64,000 nt of DNA from Legionella impletisoli (GCF_900639875.1 NZ_CAAAIA010000001.1:186001-250000), one strand, 5' to 3'; positions 19,109-29,284 are shown, counted from the first letter of the stretch. Notes: generated by a model not told the origin, from the letters alone. A program made the numbers and translations.

Positions 19109-21583
19109 ATGGATAACAGCTATAACCCAAAAGAAATCGAAGAACAAGCACAACAATTCTGGCATAAAAAACAATTGTTTAATGTTGCTGAAGATCTTAA
19201 TAAAGAAAAATTTTACTGCTTATCCATGTTTCCCTATCCAAGCGGATCATTGCACATGGGGCATGTACGTAATTATACCCTAGGCGACGTGATTTCTCGT
19301 TACCAACGCGCTCTTGGTAAAAATGTATTGCAACCAATTGGCTGGGATGCGTTTGGACTTCCGGCTGAAAACGCAGCCATTAAGCATGGAATTCACCCAG
19401 CCGAATGGACCATTAAAAATATTGAGGCCATGAAATCTCAGCTTTTGCGTCTGGGAAATGCCTATGATTGGAAGCGTGAAATTACTACCTCTGATCCCGA
19501 ATATTACCGCTGGGAACAATGGTTTTTTATTAAGCTTTATGAAAAAGGGTTAGTTTACAAAAAAAATTCAATTGTAAACTGGGATCCAGTTGATCAAACT
19601 GTTTTAGCTAATGAGCAAGTGATTGATGGGCGCGGATGGCGTTCTGGGGCCTTAGTTGAACACAAAGAAATATCCCAGTGGTTTATTAAAATTACGGCCT
19701 ATGCCGATGAGTTGTTAAACGACCTTGATTTATTAGAATACTGGCCAGAGCAAGTTAAGCAAATGCAACGAAATTGGATTGGTCGCTCTGAGGGGACGGA
19801 AATCTATTTTCGCGTACCTGATTATCCCAAGCGTTTAAAAATATACACAACTCGACCCGATACTTTAATGGGTGCGACTTATTTAGCCGTAGCACCCGAT
19901 CACCCGCTTGCAAAACAAGCAGCAGGTGAAAAAAAACAAGTTCGTGAATTTTTAGAAAGTTGTCAAGGTGTTCGAATGGCCGAGGCTGAGCTTGCTACCA
20001 TGGAAAAGCGCGGCGTCGATAGTGGTCTAAAAGCGATACACCCCATTACTGGGGAAGAAATCCCCGTCTGGATCGCGAACTTTGTGTTGATTCAGTATGG
20101 ATCAGGCGCGGTCATGTCTGTACCTGCACACGATCAACGCGACTGGGAGTTTGCCCAAAAATATAAGCTTCCAGTCAAACAAGTCATAAAACCAACGAAT
20201 GATGAGAAACATGACTTTTCAAAATCGGCATACACTGGTGAAGGCATACTCATTCATTCAGGCGAATTTGATGGCATGAGCTCCTCTGAGGCAAAAATCG
20301 CCATTACCGATGCCCTGGTTGAAATAGATGCCGGCCTATCTAAAGTTCATTATCGACTTCGTGACTGGGGAGTTTCCCGTCAACGTTACTGGGGAACACC
20401 TATCCCTATGATTGCATGTGAAGTATGTGGTATCGTGCCTGTTCCTGAAGATCAATTGCCGGTAGTTTTACCACAAAACGTTCAACTCACAGGAAGTGGC
20501 TCTCCCTTATCTAATTGCGAAGAGTTTGTACACACCAGCTGCCCTAAATGCGGTCAGGATGCGGTGCGAGAAACCGATACCTTTGATACCTTTGTGGAAT
20601 CATCTTGGTATTATGCTCGCTTTGCATGCAAAGGCCAAGAAAACGCCATGTTGGACGATCGAGCCAAATATTGGACGCCTGTGGATCAGTACATTGGTGG
20701 AATTGAACACGCTGTGATGCATTTATTGTATGCTCGCTTCTTCCATAAGCTCATGCGTGATGAAGGCTTAGTAAATTCTGATGAGCCCTTTAGGGCCTTA
20801 TTAAGTCAAGGTATGGTGCTAAAAGATGGGCATAAAATGTCTAAATCTAAGGGCAATACTGTTGATCCAAATCAGCTTATTGATAAATATGGTGCCGATA
20901 CCGCCCGCTTATTTATTATGTTTGCAGCACCTCCAGAACAATCATTAGAATGGTCTGATTCTGGGGTGGAAGGAGCACATCGTTTTCTCAAGCGCCTTTG
21001 GGCTTTTGCCGAAGAGCACAAAGCGTTTCTCATTGATATTAATGAGTTAATCTTAGATGGTAATAGCAGCACGACTTGGCAAACCAGTGATAATCGTCTG
21101 CAAAAAGGCCGTTTAGTTATTAATCAAATTCTTGCTCAAGTAAATCAAGATTACGAACGACAGCAATTCAATACCGTTGTATCGGGTTGTATGAAAATGT
21201 TCAATGAGCTTTCCTCATACCAAATTGAAAATGAAAATGACAAGTGTTTCATCCACTATGGATTAAGCATTTTACTGCGCTTGTTAGCACCGATTACGCC
21301 ACATATTTGTCATCATTTATGGCAGGAGCTGGAATTTGAAAAAATCATTATTGATGCACCCTGGCCAAAAGTCGATAAAAGCGCCCTAAAAACAGACGAA
21401 GTTGATTATGTAGTTCAGGTGAATGGAAAGCTTCGTGGTGAATTCAAAACTAGCGTGGATGTTTCCGAAGAAGCGCTGATTGAATTAGCCAAAGAAAATG
21501 TCGCTTCATTTATATCAGGAAAATCACTAAAAAAATCGATAGTAGTACCTCACCGTCAGCTGATAAACCTTGTGGTTAGTTAA
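19109..21583 (+). CDS. leuS: Leucyl-tRNA synthetase
   Basis: Charges tRNA-Leu. The 824-residue class I synthetase has the HIGH-box variant HMGH (about residue 49-52, [13 protein letters not shown]), the CP1 editing domain with [21 protein letters not shown] and [16 protein letters not shown], a zinc-type Cys cluster (CEVCGIVP ... CPKCGQD), and KMSKS ([14 protein letters not shown], about residue 577). The stop is directly followed by the lptE start codon. Confidence 0.98.
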   Translation: MDNSYNPKEIEEQAQQFWHKKQLFNVAEDLNKEKFYCLSMFPYPSGSLHMGHVRNYTLGDVISRYQRALGKNVLQPIGWDAFGLPAENAAIKHGIHPAEWTIKNIEAMKSQLLRLGNAYDWKREITTSDPEYYRWEQWFFIKLYEKGLVYKKNSIVNWDPVDQTVLANEQVIDGRGWRSGALVEHKEISQWFIKITAYADELLNDLDLLEYWPEQVKQMQRNWIGRSEGTEIYFRVPDYPKRLKIYTTRPDTLMGATYLAVAPDHPLAKQAAGEKKQVREFLESCQGVRMAEAELATMEKRGVDSGLKAIHPITGEEIPVWIANFVLIQYGSGAVMSVPAHDQRDWEFAQKYKLPVKQVIKPTNDEKHDFSKSAYTGEGILIHSGEFDGMSSSEAKIAITDALVEIDAGLSKVHYRLRDWGVSRQRYWGTPIPMIACEVCGIVPVPEDQLPVVLPQNVQLTGSGSPLSNCEEFVHTSCPKCGQDAVRETDTFDTFVESSWYYARFACKGQENAMLDDRAKYWTPVDQYIGGIEHAVMHLLYARFFHKLMRDEGLVNSDEPFRALLSQGMVLKDGHKMSKSKGNTVDPNQLIDKYGADTARLFIMFAAPPEQSLEWSDSGVEGAHRFLKRLWAFAEEHKAFLIDINELILDGNSSTTWQTSDNRLQKGRLVINQILAQVNQDYERQQFNTVVSGCMKMFNELSSYQIENENDKCFIHYGLSILLRLLAPITPHICHHLWQELEFEKIIIDAPWPKVDKSALKTDEVDYVVQVNGKLRGEFKTSVDVSEEALIELAKENVASFISGKSLKKSIVVPHRQLINLVVS

Positions 21584-22114
21584 ATGAAAACCACAGCCAG
21601 CAAAATCATCACTACGCTGCTAATAGTATTTCATGTTGGTATGATGAGCGGCTGTGGCTTTCATTTACGAGGGCTAACGGATGTGCCCAAATGGTTAGAT
21701 AAGGTGGCCATCATAACGCCAGACAATGAGCATTATTTGACCCCTATTTTAAAAAATCAGTTAGAAGCAAACTGCATTCGCGTGTGTTCGGAGCCAGCTG
21801 GCGCTAAATATTGGCTCATAATCCTATCTGAAACGTTTCAAGAACATATTGTGAGTGTAAGCTCTACCACGACCCCTCGACAATATCAAATTATTTATCG
21901 TATACGCTTTAAGCTTCAGGAGGTGAATGGCAAAGAGGTAATTCCTGAACGACAGGTGGAAATAAGCCGGCAAGTTACGATCAATAATGATAGGATTCTT
22001 GGCTCCAACTATGAAGAAACCCTAACAAAAAACGAAATGCGACAAGAAGCAGCTGCACTAATATTAAATCGAATCAGTAAATATTCAGAGACGTTTAAAC
22101 CTAGGCTACACTAA
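21584..22114 (+). CDS. lptE: LPS-assembly lipoprotein LptE
   Basis: Outer-membrane lipoprotein that plugs LptD and helps insert lipopolysaccharide. The 176-residue protein has a signal peptide ending in a lipobox (MMSGCGFHLRG) and the GFHLRG start of the mature LptE domain. The usual leuS-lptE-holA order of gammaproteobacteria is kept, but with an extra gene inserted before holA. The start codon abuts the leuS stop, suggesting translational coupling. Confidence 0.92.
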   Translation: MKTTASKIITTLLIVFHVGMMSGCGFHLRGLTDVPKWLDKVAIITPDNEHYLTPILKNQLEANCIRVCSEPAGAKYWLIILSETFQEHIVSVSSTTTPRQYQIIYRIRFKLQEVNGKEVIPERQVEISRQVTINNDRILGSNYEETLTKNEMRQEAAALILNRISKYSETFKPRLH

Positions 22115-22158
22115 TACCTAACCTATACGGATAAATTCCAGTTTGCGAAAAGGATGAT

Positions 22159-22557
22159 ATGGCAATGAAATTAAAAACAATCATGATTTTAGGATGCCTA
22201 ATAACAAACACGGCATTTGCCCAAATCCCTCCTGGACAATGGTTATGTTTTGCCTTTGATGCCCAGAAAAAAAGTTACGAAGGATTAGGCGATTCCCTTA
22301 AAAGTGCTATGCGTGCTGCCAATGTGACTTGTCGCGAGAAATCCCAGCAATCCGGTTGCAAAACCGCACAATCTTATTGTGAGCAAGGGCCATTATCTTT
22401 AACCGAAGCGCGATGTCTTGTAACCGATACCAATGGTCGTTCTTGGACGGCTACTGGAGCAGACGCTTGTAAAATAGCCTTGTCTTTATGTACACGCTGG
22501 CAATTTCTTCATAGTAAAATGAGCCAGTGCTCGGTGAAACATCGATATGCTGATTAA
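22159..22557 (+). CDS. Unknown secreted Cys-rich protein
   Basis: I do not recognise this 132-residue protein. It has a clear signal peptide (IMILGCLITNTAFA, cut before QIPPGQ). The mature part has two similar halves: CFAFDAQKKSYEGLGDSLKSA...C...C and CLVTDTNGRSWTATGADACKIALSLC. Even spacing of Cys pairs suggests disulfides in the periplasm. A ribosome site (AAGGATG) precedes the start. It sits between lptE and holA, overlapping holA by 11 nt, so it is co-expressed with housekeeping genes. Confidence 0.75.
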   Translation: MAMKLKTIMILGCLITNTAFAQIPPGQWLCFAFDAQKKSYEGLGDSLKSAMRAANVTCREKSQQSGCKTAQSYCEQGPLSLTEARCLVTDTNGRSWTATGADACKIALSLCTRWQFLHSKMSQCSVKHRYAD

Positions 22558-23542
22558 ATATGAAGCCTTAGCGGCTAATTTAAAAAAAAGCATTAAGGCT
22601 TTATATATTATTACCGGCCAAGACCCATATCTGCTGAACGATGCTCAACATCAAATTAAATTAGCTTGCCGACAACAAGGAGAAGTTGATTGCAAAACGG
22701 TGCAATTGATAAACTCCTCAGATTGGACTTTGCTTCTTGATGAAGCAAATAATTACTCATTATTTGCCGATCACGTCCTTATTAACGCATATTACGATAA
22801 GAAAACCATTGAGAAAGCCGGTAAAGAAGCGATTTTATCCTACCTGAAAGCTACCAATCCCCGCTGCCAAATTATTCTAAACGCGCCCAATGTGCCCGCG
22901 AAACAACTGCAATGGCTTAGCAGCGAGCGTGAAGCACTTATTGTCCAAATATATTCTTTTTCACCCAAAGCTTTACAGCAGTGGATTGCCTCTGAGCTCA
23001 AACAGCATGGCTTTAATTTCGAGCAGGATATTCCTTCCCTAATCCAACAGTACACACAAGGCAATATGTTAGCTTGTGCGCAAACGATAGAAAAATTAGC
23101 TTTAACGCTACTTCCTAATCAACATTTAAACATCGATGAAGTAAAAGAGCATTTATTCGATCAATGCGATTATCAACTCTATGAGCTCGCCGATGCCTGT
23201 TTAGCTGCCCAACCTGCCAGAGCGATTCATTTGCTAAGGCAAGCCTGTGAAAGCCGAAAAGAACCCACGTTAATCTTATGGATTTTAGTGCAAGAAATCC
23301 GCCTCCTCATTCAATTATCTTCTTTAATCCAACATTCCCATCCCATACATGCAGCCTGTACCCAGCTTAAAATTTGGCCTCAAAAAAGAAGCCAATATGA
23401 AGTTGCCTTAAAACGACTGCCGCCCTCCTCTCTTTACCGATTATTGCAAAGTAGTCACAAGATTGATCAAATCATTAAAGCTGGTAAAGAAGGCAATGTA
23501 TGGCACGAATTTGAAAATTTAGTAATGAACATGTGTCATTAA
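22547..23542 (+). CDS. holA: DNA polymerase III delta subunit
   Basis: The clamp-loader subunit that opens the beta clamp. The 331 residues follow the HolA pattern: N-terminal YIITGQDPYLLNDAQHQIK, degenerate P-loop region, then helical domains with the C-terminal LYRLLQSSHKIDQIIKAG segment. It starts inside the preceding gene (11-nt overlap). The leuS-lptE-holA context supports the call. Confidence 0.93.
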   Translation: MLIKYEALAANLKKSIKALYIITGQDPYLLNDAQHQIKLACRQQGEVDCKTVQLINSSDWTLLLDEANNYSLFADHVLINAYYDKKTIEKAGKEAILSYLKATNPRCQIILNAPNVPAKQLQWLSSEREALIVQIYSFSPKALQQWIASELKQHGFNFEQDIPSLIQQYTQGNMLACAQTIEKLALTLLPNQHLNIDEVKEHLFDQCDYQLYELADACLAAQPARAIHLLRQACESRKEPTLILWILVQEIRLLIQLSSLIQHSHPIHAACTQLKIWPQKRSQYEVALKRLPPSSLYRLLQSSHKIDQIIKAGKEGNVWHEFENLVMNMCH

Positions 23543-23856
23543 AAGTGCTGACCGATACGCCCTCTTAGCATTTCAATTTGGCCAGGCCCTTATCAGCATG
23601 TTAATTTATTTACTCAAGAACGCGCCACTCCCACCACCCTCATCCCCAAACCTTTTCCCTCAAAATAGAAGAAAGCAGATCGTGCAACTGATTAGTTTCA
23701 AATTAATTTTGATGGGACAGACGTGGCATGGAGCTAAAATAAGCCGGTTTTCGCACAATAATCGTATTATTTTATTACTTATTGCTAATTCTTCTTTGAC
23801 AGAGGGATGATTAGTGTAAGATAATACGTTTTGATGAATTTTATAACAAAACGGTT
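23543..23856. other. Intergenic region after holA, nothing recognised
   Basis: This 314-bp stretch separates holA from the polysaccharide deacetylase gene. An open frame of 70 codons (23598-23810) is Pro/Ser-rich at its start, has no ribosome site and resembles no family I know, so I do not call it. No clear terminator hairpin, small RNA or repeat was found. The last part, rich in AT, should hold the promoter of the downstream gene. Confidence 0.4.
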
Positions 23857-24690
23857 ATGAATTTAAACTTAATAGATTTAAAGTTACTCAGAAAAATATT
23901 TTTTATAGTGATTCTATGCATCAGCTCCACTTATGCCGCGAATAAAAAAATTGCGTTAACCATTGATGATCTGCCTTTTGTTGGTGATTACAAAAATCAG
24001 CATCTTTCGATGATTATCGAAACACTGAAGTCTCAAAAAGTACCCGCAACAGGGTTTATCATCGCTGGAAACGTTCATTCCGAAAACTGGTCAGTATTAA
24101 ATCAATTTCGTGAAGCAGGATTCAGTTTAGGTAATCATACATTCAATCATACCAATTTAAACACCGCGAATGTCAACGATTACATTGAAGAAGTAGATGT
24201 TGCAGACAAGATTCTTTCACCCGTATTAACAGAGCCTAAATTTTTTCGCTACCCTTATTTAGCTATGGGAAAGGGGAATAAAAAAAGACAGGTTTTAGAT
24301 TTTCTTGCAGAAAAAAACTACCACGTTGCTCCCATCACCATTGACAGTAAAGATTTTATCTTTAATCAATTACTTTTATCCGTTCCTGAGTCAGGACGAC
24401 GTCCCTACTTACAGAGCTTAAAACCCGCCTATCTTAATTTTATTTGGCAACAAACACTTAAAGCTGAAGAAACAAATCGAAAATCCGCTCATACAGATAA
24501 GCCTCAAATCTTATTGGTTCACGCCAATTTATTGAATGCCTATACTTTATCGGACATCATCGACTTATTTAAGGCACATCATTATGAATTTGTTCGCCTT
24601 GAAGATGCGTTAAATATCCATGAAGCGCGCGTACCTAGGTATACAGCCACAGAAATAAATGATTCTGATCCATATATGGAGTGGGATTAG
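23857..24690 (+). CDS. Polysaccharide deacetylase (NodB domain) family protein
   Basis: Metal-dependent carbohydrate esterase family 4 fold, acting on N-acetylated sugars outside the cytoplasm. The 277 residues begin with a signal peptide (IFFIVILCISSTYA), then the catalytic motif LTIDDLPFVGD (TxDD, about residue 35), the metal motif GNHTFNHTN (HxxxH, about 90) and the arginine-containing FFRYPYLAMGKG motif (about 130). The target (peptidoglycan or another glycan) cannot be read. The gene stands alone and converges with the PfpI-type gene. Confidence 0.86.
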   Translation: MNLNLIDLKLLRKIFFIVILCISSTYAANKKIALTIDDLPFVGDYKNQHLSMIIETLKSQKVPATGFIIAGNVHSENWSVLNQFREAGFSLGNHTFNHTNLNTANVNDYIEEVDVADKILSPVLTEPKFFRYPYLAMGKGNKKRQVLDFLAEKNYHVAPITIDSKDFIFNQLLLSVPESGRRPYLQSLKPAYLNFIWQQTLKAEETNRKSAHTDKPQILLVHANLLNAYTLSDIIDLFKAHHYEFVRLEDALNIHEARVPRYTATEINDSDPYMEWD

Positions 24691-24700
24691 CTTTTAATTA

Positions 24701-24723
24701 TGGCGCATATTTTTTATGCGCCA
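24701..24723. terminator. Bidirectional hairpin between convergent genes
   Basis: The arms TGGCGCAT (24701-24708) and ATGCGCCA (24716-24723) form an 8-bp perfect stem with a T-rich 7-nt loop. It lies between the stops of two convergent genes (24690 and 24732). No long T run follows on either side, so termination strength is uncertain. Confidence 0.6.
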
Positions 24724-24731
24724 CATTCCAA

Positions 24732-25253
24732 TTATTGCTTTGATAAAGCTTCCAGTATTGCTTTACAAAAATAAGGTAAATCAAAAGGCTGCCTGGAAGT
24801 AATTAAATTTTGGTCAACAACGACAGGTTCATCTAGATAGTGTGCTCCGGCATTGATCACATCATCCTTAATCGAATGATAACAAGTGACTTTTTTATCG
24901 GATAAAATACTAGCAGAAACCAACATCCAGGAAGCATGACAGATTGCTGCGATGATCTTGCCTTTTTTGTAGTTTGACCTCACTAAATTCACCATGGCTT
25001 TATGCGTTCGCATTTTATCAGGAGCATAGCCACCCGGTATAATAATTGCGTCAAATAGCTGTTCTTCAACTTCTTTTGCAGCCACATCGGATTCTACTTC
25101 ATAGCCCAGTTTGCTTTTATAGGTCGTCTTATCCTGACCAATAATTAAAGGGCTAACCCCTGCTTCTTGAAGTCTTAAATAGGGATACCAAAACTCCAAT
25201 TCCTGATAGTCATTTTCAATCAAAATACCAACAGATTTATCTTCTAAGTTCAT
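24732..25253 (-). CDS. DJ-1/PfpI family protein
   Basis: A 173-residue protein of the PfpI branch of the DJ-1 superfamily (glyoxalase/deglycase or protease-like, cytoplasmic). The N-terminus has the conserved Glu in VGILIENDYQELEFWYP (about residue 17) and the nucleophile Cys is in AAICHASWMLV (about 105), followed by the family His. ROS or carbonyl defence is the usual role; the exact activity is open. A GGAG-like site precedes ATG. Confidence 0.88.
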   Translation of the reverse strand: MNLEDKSVGILIENDYQELEFWYPYLRLQEAGVSPLIIGQDKTTYKSKLGYEVESDVAAKEVEEQLFDAIIIPGGYAPDKMRTHKAMVNLVRSNYKKGKIIAAICHASWMLVSASILSDKKVTCYHSIKDDVINAGAHYLDEPVVVDQNLITSRQPFDLPYFCKAILEALSKQ

Positions 25254-25316
25254 TCCTTTCTCCCTAAAATACCTTTGATATATACTAAGCTTAGTTTAAA
25301 AATGGAAAGCTTCCGC

Positions 25317-25952
25317 ATGAAAAGTATCTTAATCTACGGAGGAACGTTCGACCCTCCGCACAATGGCCACTTATTAACCGCCCTAACGGTTCAACGTGAA
25401 TTTAAATTCGATAAAGTATATTTCATTCCTTGTAAATCACCCGTGTTGAAGCCAGAAAGTCATGCGACTTGTAGTCAGCGAATAGATATGTTGCGATTGG
25501 CTTTATCGAGTTATAAAGAGTTTAGAATTGATTTACGAGAAATCAAGCGAGATTCTCCTTCTTATATGGTTGATACACTTAAAAGCTTGCGTGAAGAACT
25601 AGGTAGTAAAATCGCTTTAACGTTACTTCTTGGAACGGATGCCTTCTTACAATTGCCTAATTGGCATAAGTGGCGTGAACTGATCGATTACGCACATATC
25701 CTTGTCATTCAAAGATCCATTAAAACCGAAGGACAATCAGACACATTGCATCACTTTGTCTCAAACCATTTAACTTCAAATAAGTTCAACTTACGCTCGA
25801 AACCTGCCGGATTAATTTATTTTTATAATGCGGGATTATATGACATCTCATCCACTGACATTCGAGACTACATAAAAGAAGGTAAGCCCATTAAACAATA
25901 TCTTCCCCACGCAGTTTATCGCTATATAAAGCAACATAGCTTGTATCAATAA
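25317..25952 (+). CDS. nadD: Nicotinate-nucleotide adenylyltransferase
   Basis: Makes nicotinate adenine dinucleotide from NaMN and ATP in NAD synthesis. The nucleotidyltransferase motif YGGTFDPPHNGH (T/HxGH) stands near the N-terminus and ISSTDIRDYIKEG near residue 180. I chose ATG 25317 (211 residues) because GGAAAG lies upstream and the length fits the family; an ATG at 25302 and a TTG at 25275 are also in frame. It is divergent to the PfpI-type gene and 100 bp upstream of the dehydrogenase operon. Confidence 0.93.
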   Translation: MKSILIYGGTFDPPHNGHLLTALTVQREFKFDKVYFIPCKSPVLKPESHATCSQRIDMLRLALSSYKEFRIDLREIKRDSPSYMVDTLKSLREELGSKIALTLLLGTDAFLQLPNWHKWRELIDYAHILVIQRSIKTEGQSDTLHHFVSNHLTSNKFNLRSKPAGLIYFYNAGLYDISSTDIRDYIKEGKPIKQYLPHAVYRYIKQHSLYQ

Positions 25953-26055
25953 CTTAGAAGTGCCTCAGATCTTACCTATCATGAATTTTCAAGCTGGTGT
26001 TTAATAAAAATTATGAGTATGCTATTCCCACTAAAAGCTTAAACGGAGATCCGCT

Positions 26056-27135
26056 GTGACAACATCTGTAGTTGCCCGCTTTGAGATTCCTTTTACTCGT
26101 ATTCTAGGCAGGAATGGAGAATGTTCTGGTGAGTTGCCTTCTTTTGCTAAGAATCAAGACATCCTTCTTAATCTTTACCGAACCATGGTAAAGGCTCGTG
26201 TTTTTGATAAAAAAGCCATCGCGCTTCAACGCACCGGGAAAATGGGGACTTACGCTCCCATAAATGGTCAGGAAGCTATATCGACAGCCATTGGAAGTGC
26301 GATGGACAAGGACGATGTATTTATCCCTTATTATCGTGACTACGCGGCCCAATTCCAACGGGGCGTAAAAATGTCTGAAATACTTTCCTACTGGGGCGGG
26401 GATGAACGAGGTAGCCAATTTGAAAACTGCCCACAAGATTTACCTATTTGTGTCCCCATCGCTTCTCAATGCCTACACGCAGCAGGCGTTGCATTTGCAT
26501 TTAAATACCGCAAACAAGAACGCGTAGCCGTGGTGTGTATTGGTGAAGGTGGCACCTCCGAAGGTGATTTTTATGAAGCGATGAATGTGGCTGGAGCATG
26601 GAATTTACCGGTTGTATTTGTGGTGAACAATAACCGATGGGCTATTTCTGTTCCAATTACAAAGCAAACGGGATGTCAGACAATTGCCCAAAAAGCCATT
26701 GCTGCAGGATTTGAAGGTAAACAAGTTGACGGCAATGATATTTTGGCCATGCGCCAAGCCATAGAACAAGCTATTGCAAAGGCTCGTAACGGAGAAGGTC
26801 CAACGTTGATTGAAGCCATAACCTATCGACTTTGTGATCATACTACAGCTGATGACGCAACACGTTATCAACCCAAGGATGAAGTAGAGGCTGCAGAGCT
26901 GAATGAGCCAATTTTACGGTTTAGAAAATTTTTAGAACAACGTGATTTCTGGAATGATGAACAAGAGCAAGCACTGCTGGATGAGTGTGCTACGGAAGTA
27001 CAACACGCAGTCGATGAATACCTAAATCGCCCAACTCAATCCATCAGCTCTTTATTTGATTATCATTACGACACGTTACCAGATTACTTGGTTGAGCAGC
27101 GTGCTATGGCTATGGAGGCAGCTGAAAATGTCTGA
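26056..27135 (+). CDS. pdhA: 2-oxoacid dehydrogenase E1 alpha subunit
   Basis: The thiamine diphosphate-binding half of an alpha2beta2 E1, most likely pyruvate dehydrogenase, possibly branched-chain 2-oxoacid dehydrogenase. The 359 residues include the TPP motif GEGGTSEGDFYEAMNVAG ... VVNNNRWAIS (about 160-198) and the phosphorylation-loop equivalent YRLCDHTTADDATRY (about 258-272). The start is GTG 26056 with GGAGAT 6 nt upstream. It overlaps the E1 beta gene by 8 nt. Confidence 0.9.
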   Translation: MTTSVVARFEIPFTRILGRNGECSGELPSFAKNQDILLNLYRTMVKARVFDKKAIALQRTGKMGTYAPINGQEAISTAIGSAMDKDDVFIPYYRDYAAQFQRGVKMSEILSYWGGDERGSQFENCPQDLPICVPIASQCLHAAGVAFAFKYRKQERVAVVCIGEGGTSEGDFYEAMNVAGAWNLPVVFVVNNNRWAISVPITKQTGCQTIAQKAIAAGFEGKQVDGNDILAMRQAIEQAIAKARNGEGPTLIEAITYRLCDHTTADDATRYQPKDEVEAAELNEPILRFRKFLEQRDFWNDEQEQALLDECATEVQHAVDEYLNRPTQSISSLFDYHYDTLPDYLVEQRAMAMEAAENV

Positions 27136-28102
27136 TATCACGTTAGTTGAAGCAGTTACCCAAGCATTAGCTTATGAATTAAAGCATGATCCTGATGTGG
27201 TTGTTTTTGGTGAAGACGTAGGTAAAAATGGTGGGGTTTTCAGGGCAACAGAAGGATTACAACGTGAGTTTGGAGAAGAAAGGGTCTTTGACTCTCCTCT
27301 TGCTGAATCGATGATTGCTGGGTTGGCTGTTGGTATGTCAACACAAGGCATCAAACCCGTGGCAGAATTTCAATTCATGGGATTTATTTATCCTGCTATG
27401 AACCAGATTATTTCTCACGCAGCTCGTATGCGAAATCGTACTCGCGGCCGACTGCATTGCCCGATTGTGTTTCGCGCACCTTTTGGAGGCGGTATTCGTG
27501 CTCCTGAACATCATTCAGAAAGTACCGAAGCTTTATTTGCTCATATTCCTGGTTTGCAAGTGGTCATTCCTTCCTCTCCTAAAAGAGCGTATGGGCTATT
27601 ATTAGCGGCCATTCGAAATCCTGATCCGGTTATTTTTCTAGAACCAAAACGAATCTATCGTTTGGTTAAGCAACCGGTTGCAGATGATGGCAAAGCCTTA
27701 CCCTTAGGAAAATGTTTTACTTTAAAAGAAGGCAGCGACTTAACACTTATAAGTTGGGGAGCAAGCATTCACGAAACACTGCAAGCAGCTAAGCAATTGG
27801 AGGCGGAAGGCATTTCTTCAGACGTGATTGACGTAGCATCCATTAAGCCCTTGGATATTGATACTATTTTTGGTTCCATTGAAAAAACCGGGCGCTGCGT
27901 TATTGTGCATGAAGGCGCTAGAACATGCGGTGTGGGTGCTGAAATATCAGCACAAATTATGGATTGTTGTATTCATAACCTTCTGGCACCCGTTCAACGG
28001 GTTACCGGTTATGACGTGGTCATGCCATATTTTCAGCTAGAGAAACACTATATACCGAGTGTTAATCGCATAAAAGAAACAGCCCTTAGCATAATGGAGT
28101 AG
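27128..28102 (+). CDS. pdhB: 2-oxoacid dehydrogenase E1 beta subunit
   Basis: Partner of the E1 alpha subunit; forms the TPP pyrophosphate-free half of the active site. The 324-residue protein shows VFGEDVGKNGGVFRATEGL (about 27-45), DSPLAES, the PFGGGIRAPEHHSES region (about 120-134, catalytic His) and the transketolase C domain from about residue 200. I chose ATG 27128 rather than an upstream in-frame ATG at 27056 that lies deep inside pdhA; MSDITLVEA is the usual start of the family. Confidence 0.92.
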   Translation: MSDITLVEAVTQALAYELKHDPDVVVFGEDVGKNGGVFRATEGLQREFGEERVFDSPLAESMIAGLAVGMSTQGIKPVAEFQFMGFIYPAMNQIISHAARMRNRTRGRLHCPIVFRAPFGGGIRAPEHHSESTEALFAHIPGLQVVIPSSPKRAYGLLLAAIRNPDPVIFLEPKRIYRLVKQPVADDGKALPLGKCFTLKEGSDLTLISWGASIHETLQAAKQLEAEGISSDVIDVASIKPLDIDTIFGSIEKTGRCVIVHEGARTCGVGAEISAQIMDCCIHNLLAPVQRVTGYDVVMPYFQLEKHYIPSVNRIKETALSIME

Positions 28103-28104
28103 CT

Positions 28105-29217
28105 ATGAAATTATTTAAATTGCCCGATTTAGGCGAAGGTTTGCCTGATGCAGAAATTCAAGAGTGGTATGTCAAAGAAGGTGATGTGGTCAAAGCCGAT
28201 CAACCCCTGGTTTCAATGGAAACTGCTAAAGCGGTGGTTGATGTTCCCTCACCTATGGATGGGAAAATTGTTAAATTTTATGGTAAACCTGGTGATGTGA
28301 TCAAAACAGGAGAGCCTTTAGTTGGTTTTGAATTGGATGAAGTCGAAACTCCTAAAGATAAAGGAACCGTGGTAGGTAATTTAGAAGAAAGCACGGATGT
28401 GACTGAAGATCATTTTATTATTGGCTCCGCATCTTCATCAAGTCGTATCAAATCAACCCCTAGTGCACGATTATTAGCTAAAAAGCTTGGCGTCGATTTA
28501 TCACAAGTGAAGGGAACCGGCGATTTAGGGTTAATTACTCGTGAAGACGTATTAAACGAATCTGAGCTTCGCTCAAAGCCCAAAGAGGGCTTTGAGCCCT
28601 TGCGTGGCGTACGAAGAGCAATGCTCACAAGCATGGTACAATCGCATGAAGAAGTGGTGCCTGTTAGCATTTTTGATGAGGCTGATATTCATGCATGGAA
28701 GACAGGAGAAGACATTACAGCCCGTTTGATTAAAGCCATCGTAGCCGCAGCCAAAAAAGAACCAGCCCTTAATGCTTGGTTTGATAAAGAAACCTCTTCT
28801 AGACGCTGCTTTGCTGAAGTAAATTTAGGATTGGCTATGGATACGGAAGATGGACTTTTCGTCCCGGTGATCCATCATGCTGAAGAGCTATCGAATAAAG
28901 CCCTTCGTGAAATAATCGATGAGTACAAACAATCTGTGCGAGAACGAGAGATTGCACCTGAAAAACTTAAAGGCGCAACCATCACCCTTTCGAATTTTGG
29001 GAAGTTCGCAGGTCGATTTGCAAGCCCTATTATTGTTCCTCCAGCCGTAGCCATTCTTGCCGTAGGAAGGCTTTATGAGGCCGTTGTTTCAAGCAACGGA
29101 ACTATCGTCGCCCATCGGACCCTACCGTTATCGTTAAGTTTTGATCATCGAGCAGTAACTGGCGGCGAAGCGACACGATTTTTAGGCGCCGTCATAGAGT
29201 CATTAGAAGAAAGTTAA
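28105..29217 (+). CDS. pdhC: Dihydrolipoamide acyltransferase E2 component
   Basis: The core of the 2-oxoacid dehydrogenase complex. The 370 residues have one lipoyl domain (1-77, lipoyl Lys in ETAKAVVD), an E3-binding domain (about 115-150, TPSARLLAKKLGVDLSQVKGTG) and the acyltransferase core from about residue 165. The catalytic motif reads DHRAVTGGEA: the His is present but the position of the usual Asp in HxxxDG is Thr. The gene starts 2 nt after pdhB. No E3 (lpd) gene follows, so E3 must come from elsewhere. Confidence 0.92.
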   Translation: MKLFKLPDLGEGLPDAEIQEWYVKEGDVVKADQPLVSMETAKAVVDVPSPMDGKIVKFYGKPGDVIKTGEPLVGFELDEVETPKDKGTVVGNLEESTDVTEDHFIIGSASSSSRIKSTPSARLLAKKLGVDLSQVKGTGDLGLITREDVLNESELRSKPKEGFEPLRGVRRAMLTSMVQSHEEVVPVSIFDEADIHAWKTGEDITARLIKAIVAAAKKEPALNAWFDKETSSRRCFAEVNLGLAMDTEDGLFVPVIHHAEELSNKALREIIDEYKQSVREREIAPEKLKGATITLSNFGKFAGRFASPIIVPPAVAILAVGRLYEAVVSSNGTIVAHRTLPLSLSFDHRAVTGGEATRFLGAVIESLEES

Positions 29218-29242
29218 AGGTAGTTATCCATTATTTAATCTG

Positions 29243-29284
29243 AGCTCGATATTACCAAAATCCAAATTTTGCTGATATCGAGCT
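29243..29284. terminator. Long inverted repeat after the pdhABC operon
   Basis: Ten-base arms AGCTCGATAT (29243-29252) and ATATCGAGCT (29275-29284) flank a 22-nt loop that holds a second stem CAAAAT/ATTTTG. It begins 25 bp after the pdhC stop, so it can terminate or stabilise that transcript. A U-tract is weak. It may also have been the landing site for the adjacent insertion sequence. Confidence 0.5.

Noticed and set aside
23598..23810. 70-codon frame after holA
   Set aside because: No ribosome site, no family resemblance, Pro-rich start in non-coding-like sequence.
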